Shown here: positions 24,913 to 33,872 of the stretch, one piece after another
Layout of the letters: each line of letters opens with the position of its first letter
How positions within the stretch are numbered: position 1 is the first letter of the stretch
From: Sphingobium cyanobacteriorum
GTDB lineage: Bacteria; Pseudomonadota; Alphaproteobacteria; Sphingomonadales; Sphingomonadaceae
Assembly (NCBI RefSeq): GCF_030580935.1
Contig: NZ_JAUQOM010000001.1
Span: forward strand, 682,001-746,000
Direction of reading: 5' to 3'
DNA length: 64,000 nucleotides
Notes under the pieces: generated by a model
The model's input: the letters and a program-made list of their open reading frames with translations, nothing else
Told to the model about the DNA's origin: nothing
The model's database searches: none
Made by a program: the position numbers and the translations under genes

Positions 24913-25701
24913 ATGAGCAACGCCGCCCTTCATGTCGCCCGCACCGGCCTCGACGCGCAAAACACGAAGATGCGCGTGATCGCCAACAATCTGGCGAACG
25001 TCAACACGACCGGCTTCAAGAAGGACCGCGCCGATTTCGAGACGCTGGCCTATCAGCAGATCGTGCAGGCGGGTGCCAATTCGGACAGCGAGAACAAGTT
25101 CGCCACCGGCCTTAACCTGGGATCGGGCGTCTCGCTCCAGGGCACCAGCAAGATGAACACGCAGGGCACGTTGCAGCAGACCGGCAATGCGCTGGATATG
25201 GCGATCGAGGGATCGGGCTATTTCCAGGTGCAGCGGCCGGACGGCTCCATCGCCTATACCCGCGCCGGCAATTTCAGCGTTACCGCCGAAGGCACCGTCG
25301 TTACCAGCGACGGGCTGCCCCTCATTCCCCAGATCACCGTGCCCGAAGGCGCCACCTCCGTCGCCATCGGCAATGACGGCACCGTGTCGGCGACGCTCCA
25401 GGGGCAAAGCGAACCGACCCAGCTTGGCCAGATCGAACTGGCCAGCTTCATGAACCCGTCGGGCCTTCAGTCGATCAGCGGCAACCTGCTGGTCGAAACC
25501 GCCGCCAGCGGCACGCCCCAGGTCGGCGCCGCCGGCCTCGACGGGCGCGGCGTCATCCGGTCGGGCAATCTGGAAACGTCCAACGTCAACATCGTCGAGG
25601 AACTGGTCGACATGATCGAGACGCAGCGCGCCTATGAGGTCAACAGCAAGATGATCAAGGCGACCGACGAAATGCTGCAATATGCCAACCAGAATATGTG
25701 A
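24913..25701 (+). CDS. flgG: Flagellar distal rod protein FlgG
   Basis: FlgG builds the distal rod that passes through the P and L rings. The 262-residue product has the exact family length. Typical motifs include HVARTGLDAQNTKMRVIANN, NLANVNTTGFKKDRADFETL, GNALDMAIEGSGYFQVQRPD and the C-terminus SNVNIVEELVDMIETQRAYE. It has its own sigma-54 promoter. Confidence 0.97.
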   Translation: MSNAALHVARTGLDAQNTKMRVIANNLANVNTTGFKKDRADFETLAYQQIVQAGANSDSENKFATGLNLGSGVSLQGTSKMNTQGTLQQTGNALDMAIEGSGYFQVQRPDGSIAYTRAGNFSVTAEGTVVTSDGLPLIPQITVPEGATSVAIGNDGTVSATLQGQSEPTQLGQIELASFMNPSGLQSISGNLLVETAASGTPQVGAAGLDGRGVIRSGNLETSNVNIVEELVDMIETQRAYEVNSKMIKATDEMLQYANQNM

Positions 25702-25709
25702 TCGGACTG

Positions 25710-26390
25710 ATGCGCATTTCCCTTGCCCTCCTCGTCGCCGCCTCGCTGATCGCGCTGGCCGCCTCGCCCGTCGATGCCGCCCGCAAGAAGCGCGAGGTCG
25801 AGCGCGAATATTATGCGCCCACCATCGTCGCCCAGCCGCCGGTGGCGCAGGCCAATGGCTCGATCTTCCAGGCGTCGATGGGCTACACCCCGCTCACCAG
25901 CGGCGCGCGCGCCACCAGCGTGGGCGACATCATCACCATCGTCCTGGTTGAACGGACGCAGGCTTCCAAGAGCAGCAGCGCGGACACCAGCCGCGACGGC
26001 TCGCTGGGCCTGACCCCGCCCAGCACCGGCATCCTGTCCAAACTCTTCTCCGCCAGCGATGTCGCCATGGGCGGCAACAACCAGTTCAGCGGCAAGGGCG
26101 GCGCCACCCAGTCCAATGCGCTCAGCGGCGAGATCACGGTCACGATCGCGCAGGTTTTCCCGAACGGCACCATGATGGTGCGCGGCGAAAAGGCACTGAC
26201 GCTCAACCGTGGCGACGAATTCATCCAGGTCAGCGGCCTCGTCCGCCAGGCCGATATCGGCCCGGACAACCGCATCGCATCGACCCGCGTGGCCGACGCC
26301 AGGATCATCTACAAGGGCAAGGGGGAAATCGCCAACGCCAGCCGCCAGGGCTGGTTGCAGCGTTTCTTCTCGGCCATCAGCCCGTTTTGA
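25710..26390 (+). CDS. flgH: Flagellar L-ring protein FlgH, without lipobox
   Basis: FlgH forms the outer-membrane L ring. The product (226 residues from the ATG; a GTG at 25698 would add four) has a signal peptide followed by the FlgH domain: SVGDIITIVLVERTQASKSS, FSGKGGATQSNALSGEITVT, QVFPNGTMMVRGEKALTLNR and GLVRQADIGPDNRIASTRVA. The signal region AASLIALAASPVDAARKK contains no cysteine, so the usual lipobox of FlgH lipoproteins is missing. Cleavage by signal peptidase I after VDA is likely. It overlaps flgI. Confidence 0.94.
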   Translation: MRISLALLVAASLIALAASPVDAARKKREVEREYYAPTIVAQPPVAQANGSIFQASMGYTPLTSGARATSVGDIITIVLVERTQASKSSSADTSRDGSLGLTPPSTGILSKLFSASDVAMGGNNQFSGKGGATQSNALSGEITVTIAQVFPNGTMMVRGEKALTLNRGDEFIQVSGLVRQADIGPDNRIASTRVADARIIYKGKGEIANASRQGWLQRFFSAISPF

Positions 26391-27535
26391 TGGAGCGCAT
26401 CTTGACCCTTCTCGCTCGCCTCCGTTCCATCCTCCCCTTTCAGGGAAGGTGGCTGGCCGTCGGCATCGCCCTCTTCGCCGTCACCGCCCCCGCCCATGCC
26501 GAACGGGTCAAGGATCTGGGCAGCTTCCAGGGCGTGCGCCCCAACCAGTTGACCGGCTACGGCATCGTCGTGGGCCTGGCCGGCACCGGCGACGACAGCC
26601 TCGACTATGCGACGCAGGGCATGAAGGGCGTCGTCTCGCGCTTCGGCCTCACCTTGCCGCAGGGCGTCAACCCGGCGCTCAAAAATGCGGCGGCGGTGCT
26701 GGTCACGGCCGACCTTCCCGCCTTCGCCAAGCCCGGCCAGCGGCTCGATGTCACCGTGTCGGCGCTGGGCAAGGCCAAGTCGCTGCGCGGCGGCACGCTG
26801 ATCATGACCCCGCTGCGCGGCGCGGACAACGAAATTTACGGCATGGCGCAGGGCAATCTCGCCGTCGGTGGCCTCGGCGTATCGGGCGCGGACGGCAGCC
26901 AGGTATCGGTCAACATCCCCTCGGCCGGGCGCATCCCCGGCGGCGCGACGGTGGAGCGCGCGGTCGCGACCGGGTTCGACACCGCGCCGACGCTGACCTT
27001 CAACCTGGCCGAAGCCGACCTGACCACCGCGCTGCGGGTGGCGGACGGCATCAACCGCACCTTTGGCGATCGCCGCGCCCGCGCGATGGATGCCGTGTCG
27101 GTCGCGATCGACGCCATACCGGGCGCGGAAGAGCGCATCATGATGATGGGCATGATCGAAAATATCGAGATTTCGCCCGCCGAAGCGCCTGCCAAGGTGA
27201 TCGTCAACGCCCGCACCGGCACCGTCGTCATCAATGGCGCGGTCAGGATTCATCCGGCCGCCGTCGCCCATGGCAAATTGACCGTCAGCGTCAATGAAAG
27301 CCCCCGCGTCGTGCAGCCCGCGCCCTTCAGCCAGGGCCAGACCGCGACCGAACAGTCGAGCAGCATCAGCATCGACCAGGAAAAGAAACCGATGGTTAAT
27401 TTTAAAGGCGGGGCGTCGCTGGCCGATATAGTCAAGGCGGTCAATGCGATCGGGGCTTCCCCGGCGGACATGGTCGCGATCCTCGAAGCCTTGAAACAGG
27501 CGGGCGCGATGAAAGCCGAACTGGTGGTGCTGTGA
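26390..27535 (+). CDS. flgI: Flagellar P-ring protein FlgI
   Basis: FlgI forms the periplasmic P ring. The 381 residues show a signal peptide ending APAHA, then the mature start ERVKDLGSFQGVRPNQLTGY. Family motifs follow, including GIVVGLAGTGDDSLDYATQG, KNAAAVLVTADLPAFAKPG and a region reading LRVADGINRTFGD. Residues 9-24 (ARLRSILPFQGRWLAVG region) extend the signal peptide and are encoded by a copy of the dispersed TCCTCCCCT repeat at 26429-26458. The start ATG overlaps the flgH stop. Confidence 0.95.
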   Translation: MERILTLLARLRSILPFQGRWLAVGIALFAVTAPAHAERVKDLGSFQGVRPNQLTGYGIVVGLAGTGDDSLDYATQGMKGVVSRFGLTLPQGVNPALKNAAAVLVTADLPAFAKPGQRLDVTVSALGKAKSLRGGTLIMTPLRGADNEIYGMAQGNLAVGGLGVSGADGSQVSVNIPSAGRIPGGATVERAVATGFDTAPTLTFNLAEADLTTALRVADGINRTFGDRRARAMDAVSVAIDAIPGAEERIMMMGMIENIEISPAEAPAKVIVNARTGTVVINGAVRIHPAAVAHGKLTVSVNESPRVVQPAPFSQGQTATEQSSSISIDQEKKPMVNFKGGASLADIVKAVNAIGASPADMVAILEALKQAGAMKAELVVL

Positions 27536-27873
27536 TGCAGGTGACGACGACAACCTCCGCGACCGGCCCCGTGCCCGGCCTTTCGGACAAGGCCGCGCTC
27601 CAGAAAGTCGCGCAGCAGTTCGAGGCCGTGTTCCTGCGCCAGATGATCGGCGCGATGCGATCGGCCAGCCTGGCCGAAGGCATCAGCGATTCCAGCGCCA
27701 CCCAGCAATTTCAGGACATGGCCGACGCCCGCACCGCCGACGCCATGGCCGGCAAGGGCGCGATGGGCATCGCGGCGCTGCTGATCCAGCAATTTGGCGA
27801 CCGGGTGAAGGACGCGCCGGCCGCGCCCGACGCCCCGAATGCAGCCGCCCGGTATCGGGATAGCGCCGCATGA
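27535..27873 (+). CDS. flgJ: Rod-binding protein FlgJ, N-terminal-domain-only form
   Basis: This 112-residue product corresponds to the N-terminal rod-cap domain of FlgJ: ALQKVAQQFEAVFLRQMIGA, MRSASLAEGI, QQFQDMADARTADAMAGKG and GIAALLIQQFG. The peptidoglycan hydrolase domain of enteric FlgJ is absent. That activity probably comes from the separate transglycosylase at 17881-18717. The start overlaps the flgI stop and the stop overlaps the flgK start. Confidence 0.93.
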   Translation: MQVTTTTSATGPVPGLSDKAALQKVAQQFEAVFLRQMIGAMRSASLAEGISDSSATQQFQDMADARTADAMAGKGAMGIAALLIQQFGDRVKDAPAAPDAPNAAARYRDSAA

Positions 27874-29204
27874 GCGACCTCTTCATCATCGGTTCGTCCG
27901 GCACCAGGGCCTATCGCACCGCGATGGCCGCGATTTCGGAGAATATCGCCAACACCGGCACCAGCGGCTATGCCCGGCGCACGGTGACGACCTCCGAATC
28001 CGGTTCGTCCACCGCCACCATGGCGACCTACACCGCGCGCGCCAATTTCGGCGGCACCCATGTAACGAGCATCGACCGCGCGACCGATCCCTATCTGGAC
28101 GCCAGCGTGCGCGCCACCGCCATGGCGCTGGGCAGCGCCGTCGCCCGGCAGCGCTGGCTGAGCGACACCGAAACCGCGCTCAACGACACCGGCACCGGCA
28201 TCGGCCAGTTGATGACCGACATGTACCAGAATATCGACAAGCTGGCCGCCAGCCCCGGCGACACGTCGCTGCGCGTCACCACGCTCGACAGCATCGGTCG
28301 CGTCGCCCAGTCCTTCAACCAGACCGCCAACGACCTCAGGAATATCGCGAGCGGGATCGCGACCGAAGCACAAAGCTCGGTCGATACGGTCAACCATGCA
28401 CTCGCCTCGCTGGCGGACATCAACAACAGCCTGCTGCGCGCGCAGCCGGGCACCTCCGCTTATGCCCAGTTGCTCGACAGTCGCGACGCCGCGTTGTCGG
28501 ACCTGTCCTCCAACCTCAACGTCACCATCAGCTTCGGCGCGCATGACAGTGCGGAAGTCAGCTTCGGCGGCCAAACGCTGGTCAGCGGCATCACCGCCAC
28601 CAGCCTGTCGGTCGCCGCCAATGACGACGGCACCCTGGCGTTCAGCCTGGCCGACGGCACCGCCCTGTCCGCCCCGGCCAGCGGCACGCTGGGCGGCCTG
28701 ACCGCCGCGGCCGGCACCGTGGCGGACCGCCGCAGCGACCTCGATGATCTTGCCGCGCAATTCGTGACCGACATGAACGCCTGGCATGCGCAGGGCGTGA
28801 CCGATGACGGATCGGCCGGCGGCCCGCTGCTGGCGGGCACCAGCGCGACGACGATCAGCGCGATCCTGACCGATCCGACCCGGTTCGCGACCAAATCGGC
28901 CGATGGCACGCTCAACGGCAACCTGCTGACGGTCAATTCGGTGCTGCGCGGTAATGGCAGCGTCGAACAATCCTGGACCGCGCTGGTCGCGACCCATGCC
29001 AGCCTCCTGTCCTCGACCAACGCTGAATATAAGACCGCGACCAGTCGCAACGATCAGGCGATCGCCGCGCGCGAAGCGGTCAGCGGCGTCGACCTCGACA
29101 CCGAGGCGGCCGACCTGCTGCGCGTGCAGCAGGCCTATTCGGGCTGCGCCAAGATATTGCAGGTCGCCAAGGAAACGATCCAATCCATCCTCGACATCAT
29201 GTAA
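27870..29204 (+). CDS. flgK: Flagellar hook-filament junction protein FlgK (HAP1)
   Basis: FlgK joins the hook to the filament. The 444 residues begin with the rod/hook family N-terminus (AYRTAMAAISENIANTGTSG then YARRTVTTSE). The central FlgK region has SDTETALNDTGTGIGQLMTD, and the C-terminal helix carries VSGVDLDTEAADLLRVQQAY. The protein is shorter than enteric FlgK (about 547). It overlaps flgJ by 4 bases and is followed by flgL. Confidence 0.93.
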   Translation: MSDLFIIGSSGTRAYRTAMAAISENIANTGTSGYARRTVTTSESGSSTATMATYTARANFGGTHVTSIDRATDPYLDASVRATAMALGSAVARQRWLSDTETALNDTGTGIGQLMTDMYQNIDKLAASPGDTSLRVTTLDSIGRVAQSFNQTANDLRNIASGIATEAQSSVDTVNHALASLADINNSLLRAQPGTSAYAQLLDSRDAALSDLSSNLNVTISFGAHDSAEVSFGGQTLVSGITATSLSVAANDDGTLAFSLADGTALSAPASGTLGGLTAAAGTVADRRSDLDDLAAQFVTDMNAWHAQGVTDDGSAGGPLLAGTSATTISAILTDPTRFATKSADGTLNGNLLTVNSVLRGNGSVEQSWTALVATHASLLSSTNAEYKTATSRNDQAIAAREAVSGVDLDTEAADLLRVQQAYSGCAKILQVAKETIQSILDIM

Positions 29205-29221
29205 TGCGAAGGGGCTGAGCC

Positions 29222-30067
29222 ATGGTAGCCATCACCAACAAGACCCTCCTCGCCGAAGTCCGCCGCCAGCGCGAACTGTCCAAGAGCATCACCGATGGCC
29301 AGACCGCCATCTCCACCGGCATTTCCCTGACCAAGGCGTCGGACAATGCGCTCGCCTGGGTGCAGGTGTCCGATATCGGCCGCGCCCAGGCGCAACAGGC
29401 CGCCTGGAAGGCCAATGTCAGCTATGGCACGACCCGCGCCGGCAATGCCGAAGCCAATCTGACGGAAATCAACAATCTCCTGACCCGCGCGCAGGAACTG
29501 GTGACATCGGCCCGCAACGGGTCTTTGAACGATACCAGCCGCGCCGCGATCGTCGAGGAAATGTCGACCATCCGCACCACCATCGGCGAATTGCTGAACC
29601 AGAAGGATTATCAGGGCACATCGGTGTTCGACGATCAGCAAAGCGTGCTGGTCCCGGTCAGCCGCGGCCTCAACCTCGCGGTCGTCGGCACGAAGCAGGA
29701 AGTGTCCGAAGGCATCGACGTCAACGGCACCGACATGTCGATCGACGCCATCCTGGCACAGGGCATCGCCGCGGTGCAGAGCAAGGACGACACCGCCATC
29801 GCCGCCTCGCTCGAAGGCGTGCAGGCGGCGCAGGGCCATATCACCGTCCAGCAGGCCCGGCAGGGCGTGCGCAGCGACCGGCTGGAAACCATCGGCAATC
29901 GCCTCACCGACATCGACACCGACCTCACCGAAAGGCGGGCCGACATCGAATCGACCGACCTTACCGAAGTCATCTCGCGGGTGCAGTCGCAACTGCTCCA
30001 GTTGGAAGCGGCGCAGTCGGCCTTCGCCCGGATCAACCAGCAAACCCTGTTCGACCTCATCCGATGA
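29222..30067 (+). CDS. flgL: Flagellar hook-associated protein FlgL (HAP3)
   Basis: FlgL is the second junction protein between hook and filament and resembles flagellin. The 281 residues include the flagellin-like N-terminus (RQRELSKSITDGQTAISTGI, followed by SLTKASDNALAW) and C-terminus (RRADIESTDLTEVISRVQSQ and LLQLEAAQSAFARINQQTLF). A GAAGGGGC ribosome binding site precedes the ATG. It is last in the rod/hook operon. Length is a little below enteric FlgL (317). Confidence 0.92.
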   Translation: MVAITNKTLLAEVRRQRELSKSITDGQTAISTGISLTKASDNALAWVQVSDIGRAQAQQAAWKANVSYGTTRAGNAEANLTEINNLLTRAQELVTSARNGSLNDTSRAAIVEEMSTIRTTIGELLNQKDYQGTSVFDDQQSVLVPVSRGLNLAVVGTKQEVSEGIDVNGTDMSIDAILAQGIAAVQSKDDTAIAASLEGVQAAQGHITVQQARQGVRSDRLETIGNRLTDIDTDLTERRADIESTDLTEVISRVQSQLLQLEAAQSAFARINQQTLFDLIR

Positions 30068-30088
30068 ACGGAAAAACAGGGGGTGTCC

Positions 30089-30115
30089 TAAACCGCACGC
30101 TAACCAGGCCGTATT
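30089..30115 (+). promoter_or_regulatory. Sigma-28 promoter of motA-motB
   Basis: TAAA at 30089-30092, a 15-base spacer and GCCGTATT at 30108-30115 match the FliA consensus (TAAA-N15-GCCGATAA) with changes only in the last part of the -10 box. The element lies 71 bases upstream of motA, in the 119-base gap after flgL. It places the main stator under late-class control. Confidence 0.8.
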
Positions 30116-30186
30116 AACCATCAGACGGGCATCCTGCGCGATGCCGCATCGGCCTGGACCTTCGGGTCATTATTTCGGGGATTTTC

Positions 30187-31050
30187 ATGTTTCCAATCAT
30201 CGGCCTGGTCGTCCTGCTCGGCATGGTGTTCGGCGGCTTCGTGTTCACCGGCGGCGACATCGGCCCCGTCCTGCACGCGCTTCCCCATGAAATGCTCATC
30301 ATCGGCGGCGCCGCCGTCGGCGCACTCATCATCGGCAATTCGGGGGCCGACCTCAAAGCGCTGGGCGGCGGCCTGGCCAAGGTGTTCAAGGGGCCGCAAT
30401 ACAAGAAGCAGGATTTTCTCGACTGCATCTTCCTCGTCTCCAAACTGATGAAGACGCTGCGGGTCGAAGGGCCGGTGGCGCTCGAACCGCATATCGAGGA
30501 TCCGGGCACCTCCACCATCTTCGCCGAATATCCCAGGCTGATGAAGGACAAGACGCTGATCCACCTGATCAGCGATACGCTGCGCCTGGTCGTGGTGTCG
30601 TCCGGCACGCTCGATCCGCACGCGGTCGAGGATGTGATGGACAACAGCCTCAAGACCCATCATCACGAAGCGCTCAAGCCCGCCGACAATCTTCAGGGGC
30701 TGGCCGACGCGCTGCCCGCGCTGGGCATCGTCGCGGCGGTGCTGGGCGTGGTCAAGACGATGGGGTCGATCGACCAGCCGCCCGCGATTCTGGGCGCGAT
30801 GATCGGCTCGGCGCTGGTCGGCACCTTCCTCGGCGTGCTGCTCGCCTATGGCATGGTCAACCCCTTCGCCAATCGCTGCCGCGCGGTGATCGAGCAGGAC
30901 GGCGCCATCTATCATGTCGTCAAGCAGATCATCATCGCCTCGCTGCACGGCCATCCCCAGCCGCTGGTGATCGAAGCCGCCCGCTCCAGCCTGATCCACG
31001 CCAACCAGCCCGGCTTTGCCGAGGTGTTCGACGGCATGCGGAACAAATAA
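30187..31050 (+). CDS. motA: Flagellar motor stator protein MotA
   Basis: MotA is the ion-channel subunit of the stator. The 287 residues match the long MotA family: a first helix LVVLLGMVFGGFVFTGGDIG, a second LIIGGAAVGALIIGN, a cytoplasmic domain with SKLMKTLRVEGPVALEPHIE, and two further helices (LPALGIVAAVLGVVKTMGSI and LVGTFLGVLLAYGMVNPFAN) with the conserved prolines. The ATG follows GGGGATTTTC. It is 3 bases upstream of motB. Confidence 0.96.
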   Translation: MFPIIGLVVLLGMVFGGFVFTGGDIGPVLHALPHEMLIIGGAAVGALIIGNSGADLKALGGGLAKVFKGPQYKKQDFLDCIFLVSKLMKTLRVEGPVALEPHIEDPGTSTIFAEYPRLMKDKTLIHLISDTLRLVVVSSGTLDPHAVEDVMDNSLKTHHHEALKPADNLQGLADALPALGIVAAVLGVVKTMGSIDQPPAILGAMIGSALVGTFLGVLLAYGMVNPFANRCRAVIEQDGAIYHVVKQIIIASLHGHPQPLVIEAARSSLIHANQPGFAEVFDGMRNK

Positions 31051-31053
31051 GCC

Positions 31054-32103
31054 ATGGCGGAGAAAAAGCGCGGCGCGAACGAGCCTGAACCAAGGCCGAT
31101 CATCGTCAAGAAGATCATCGTCGAAGGGCATGGCGGCCATCATGGCGGCGCCTGGAAGGTCGCCTATGCCGATTTCGTGACGGCAATGATGGCCTTCTTC
31201 CTGCTGATGTGGCTGCTGGGCGCGACCACCGAAAAGCAGCGCAAGGCGCTGGCCGACTATTTCACCCCGACGCTGGTGGAACTGAAGATGGCGTCCGCCG
31301 GCTCGACCGGGCTGATGGGCGGCGACAGCATCATGGGCAAGGAAAATTACCCGACCACCGGCGGTCAGGGGAACCTCTCCATCACCATCCCGCGCGACGC
31401 CACCGGCACCAAGGACCAGGGCGGCAAGGCGCTGCGCGCCGCCGACCGGCAGAAATTCGAAGGCATCAAGAAACAGTTGGAAGAGCGCATGGCCAAAAAG
31501 GGCCTGGCGAAGCTGCGCAAGAATGTGCGCTTCACCGAAACCCGCGAAGGGTTGCGCATCGACCTGATCGACGAAGCCGATTTCGCGATGTTCCGGTCGG
31601 GCACCGACCAGCTTGTCCCCGAAGCGCGCGCCCTGATCGCCGCAGTGTCGCAGGCATTGCAGACCATGCCCAACCCGCTGATCGTGCGCGGCCATACCGA
31701 CGGCCTGCCCTATGCGTCGGGCCGGACGATGAACAACTGGATGCTGTCCTCCGCCCGCGCCGAAACGACGCGCAAGGCGCTGGCGGAAACCGGCATCGGC
31801 AATGATCGCTTCGCCCGCATAGAAGGCGTCGCCGACCGCGAGCCTTTCATCAAGACCGACGCCTATGACCCGCGCAACCGGCGCATGTCGATCATCCTGG
31901 GCTGGACCCGCGGTGGCGGCAATGATGCGGATGCGGACATGGACGAGGAAACCAAAGCCGCGATCAAGGAACGGGACGATCCCACCAGGGTCGCCAGGAC
32001 CGAGGCGCAAAAGCTCGACATGGGCGGCACCGGCCTTCCCAGCGGCGCCCATCTGGTCAACCCGACCGCGCCCGGCACGTCGAACAAGCCCGGCAAGCAT
32101 TGA
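31054..32103 (+). CDS. motB: Flagellar motor stator protein MotB
   Basis: MotB anchors the stator to peptidoglycan and carries the ion-binding aspartate. The 349 residues start with a charged cytoplasmic tail (including a His/Gly-rich HGGHHGGAWKVAYADFVTAM), the single membrane helix with Asp in YADFVTAMMAFFLLMWLLG, and an OmpA-like domain (RLIDLIDEADFAMFRSGTDQ-like region; VRGHTDGLPYASGRTMNNW; DPRNRRMSIIL). A charged C-terminal extension of about 60 residues follows. Length and motifs agree with MotB/LafU-type proteins. Confidence 0.95.
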   Translation: MAEKKRGANEPEPRPIIVKKIIVEGHGGHHGGAWKVAYADFVTAMMAFFLLMWLLGATTEKQRKALADYFTPTLVELKMASAGSTGLMGGDSIMGKENYPTTGGQGNLSITIPRDATGTKDQGGKALRAADRQKFEGIKKQLEERMAKKGLAKLRKNVRFTETREGLRIDLIDEADFAMFRSGTDQLVPEARALIAAVSQALQTMPNPLIVRGHTDGLPYASGRTMNNWMLSSARAETTRKALAETGIGNDRFARIEGVADREPFIKTDAYDPRNRRMSIILGWTRGGGNDADADMDEETKAAIKERDDPTRVARTEAQKLDMGGTGLPSGAHLVNPTAPGTSNKPGKH

Positions 32104-32118
32104 CGCCCCGGACCGGAA

Positions 32119-32149
32119 AGGCCCGCCTTGCGACAGCAGGCGCGGGCCT
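32119..32149 (+). terminator. Hairpin after motB
   Basis: AGGCCCG (32119-32125) pairs with CGGGCCT (32143-32149), and the inner CGCCT/AGGCG extends the stem around a short loop. It begins 16 bases after the motB stop. No T-run follows, so its efficiency as an intrinsic terminator is uncertain. The remaining bases up to the TolC-like gene hold no gene. Confidence 0.5.
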
Positions 32150-32336
32150 CTGTCCAGCCTTGCAGGACAGGATGTGTGTGCCGGGTTCGCAAAGGACTTC
32201 ATGGTCAATGAAAAGGAAAACAAACCAGACCCTGCAAGAACCGCCGATCAATTACCGCATGGCCGGCATAGATGACATTCACCGTTTCTTTTTCATTTGG
32301 TCGCAGCTCAAGTTGCGCTCTCCACCCTGATCGGGC

Positions 32337-33872
32337 ATGACAACGACATTCTTGGTCAGGTCAGCCCTATTGGGGTCCGCCTTGGTCGGAATGCGGGGAT
32401 TTCTGCGCGGTTGGGGTACTGTGCGTTTGTTGATTTTTGATCTTTCGACTCGCCATGGCCGCCGCCGGGTGCGCCAGGCTGCAACGCTGGTCGCCCTGCT
32501 GGGCATCGCGCATCCATTGGCCATCGCCGCGCAGGACCGGCTGGTGGTGCCGCCCAATCCGCGCCCCTTTTCCGCCCCGGCGCAGGACGATCCGCTCCTG
32601 GCCCTCGCCAACAGCACGACCGCCGACAGCCTGTTCCGGTCGGAGGTGGAGGCGGCGGTCCAGAATAATGCGCTGATCGACGAAGCCCGCGCCGGCGAAC
32701 GGGAAGCGCAGGCTGCCCGCGTGCAGGCGCGCTCGCTGCTGTTCCCGACCGTGGACCTGTCGGTCGACGCCAACCGATCGCTCGCCCGCAACTTCGCCAA
32801 CGATATCGGCAACATCATCGAACGGTCGCGGCCGCAGGGGCGGACCGACGCCACCGCCTCGATCCGCCAGCGCCTGCTCGACTTCGGCGCCGCATCCAGC
32901 CGCATCAACGCGGGCAATGCGCGGGTCGAGGCCGCCCGCTCCGCGACCCAGGGCTATGGCCAGGATGTCGCGATCAGGACCATCACCGCCTGGTATTCGA
33001 TCCTGGCGCAACGCCTGATGGAGCAGGCGGCTGTCGAATATGTCGACCGGCAGCAACGGCTGCGCGCGGCCATCGGCCGGCGGATCGCCAACGGCTTTTC
33101 GGCGCGCGGCGAATTTCCCCGCATCGACAGTTCGATCGCCAACGTCCAGACCCGCCTCGCCGGCTTCCGCCGCGACCGGGCGAGCGCGGAGGCGCAATAT
33201 CGGTCGCTGACCGGGCATGATGCGCCCGCCGGTCTGGGCCGCGCGCCCCTGCCCCGGCCCGACATCGATACGCCCGACGCGCTGGAGGCGCTGGTGCTGC
33301 AATCCCCGGTCGTCTTGCGGGCTGAGGCGGAAGCACGCGGCGCCCGCCAGGACGCCCGCGCCGCCCGCTCCGAACGGCTGCCGACCATCGCGGCGGGTGT
33401 CGATGCCGGGCGCTATGGCGTGTTCGAAAATCCCGGCGACTATGACATTCGCGGCCGCATCATCGTGCGCGCCCAGCTTGGCGCGGGCATCAATGCCAAG
33501 GCGGACCAGGCGACCGCCCGCGCCGACGCCGCGAACGCCTATGCCGAGCGCGTGCGGCAGGAAACCCTGCGCGACGCGCAGATGGCGCTGGCCGATCTCA
33601 AGGGGCTGGAGGCGCAGTTCGCCGCCGCCCAGGCCGGCTATCTCGCCAATCGCGCCGCCCGCGACGTGGTCGCCACCCGGTTCGAAGCGGCGCAGGGCAG
33701 CGTCACCGACCTGCTCTACGCCGAAGACAGCTATTTCTACTCCATTACGATCTTCATCCAGACGCTCGCCGAACGGGATGTGTCGCGCTTCGCCCTGCTG
33801 GCGAAAAGCGGCCTGCTGCTCGCCGAACTCGGTATCAGGGTCGACCCTCTCGACAGGATGGCAAAACCGTGA
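32337..33872 (+). CDS. TolC-family outer membrane protein of a type I secretion system
   Basis: This is the outer-membrane channel of the type I exporter encoded with the next two genes. The product (up to 511 residues) shows a hydrophobic export signal around residues 48-66 (RQAATLVALLGIAHPLAIAA). It then has TolC/OEP-type alternating helical segments such as NALIDEARAGEREAQAARVQ, SIRQRLLDFGAASSRINAGN and RFEAAQGSVTDLLYAEDSYF. The start is uncertain: the signal is unusually far from the first ATG, and a TTG or GTG near 32422-32430 would give a normal signal peptide. The stop overlaps the ABC transporter gene start by 4 bases. Confidence 0.85.
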   Translation: MTTTFLVRSALLGSALVGMRGFLRGWGTVRLLIFDLSTRHGRRRVRQAATLVALLGIAHPLAIAAQDRLVVPPNPRPFSAPAQDDPLLALANSTTADSLFRSEVEAAVQNNALIDEARAGEREAQAARVQARSLLFPTVDLSVDANRSLARNFANDIGNIIERSRPQGRTDATASIRQRLLDFGAASSRINAGNARVEAARSATQGYGQDVAIRTITAWYSILAQRLMEQAAVEYVDRQQRLRAAIGRRIANGFSARGEFPRIDSSIANVQTRLAGFRRDRASAEAQYRSLTGHDAPAGLGRAPLPRPDIDTPDALEALVLQSPVVLRAEAEARGARQDARAARSERLPTIAAGVDAGRYGVFENPGDYDIRGRIIVRAQLGAGINAKADQATARADAANAYAERVRQETLRDAQMALADLKGLEAQFAAAQAGYLANRAARDVVATRFEAAQGSVTDLLYAEDSYFYSITIFIQTLAERDVSRFALLAKSGLLLAELGIRVDPLDRMAKP

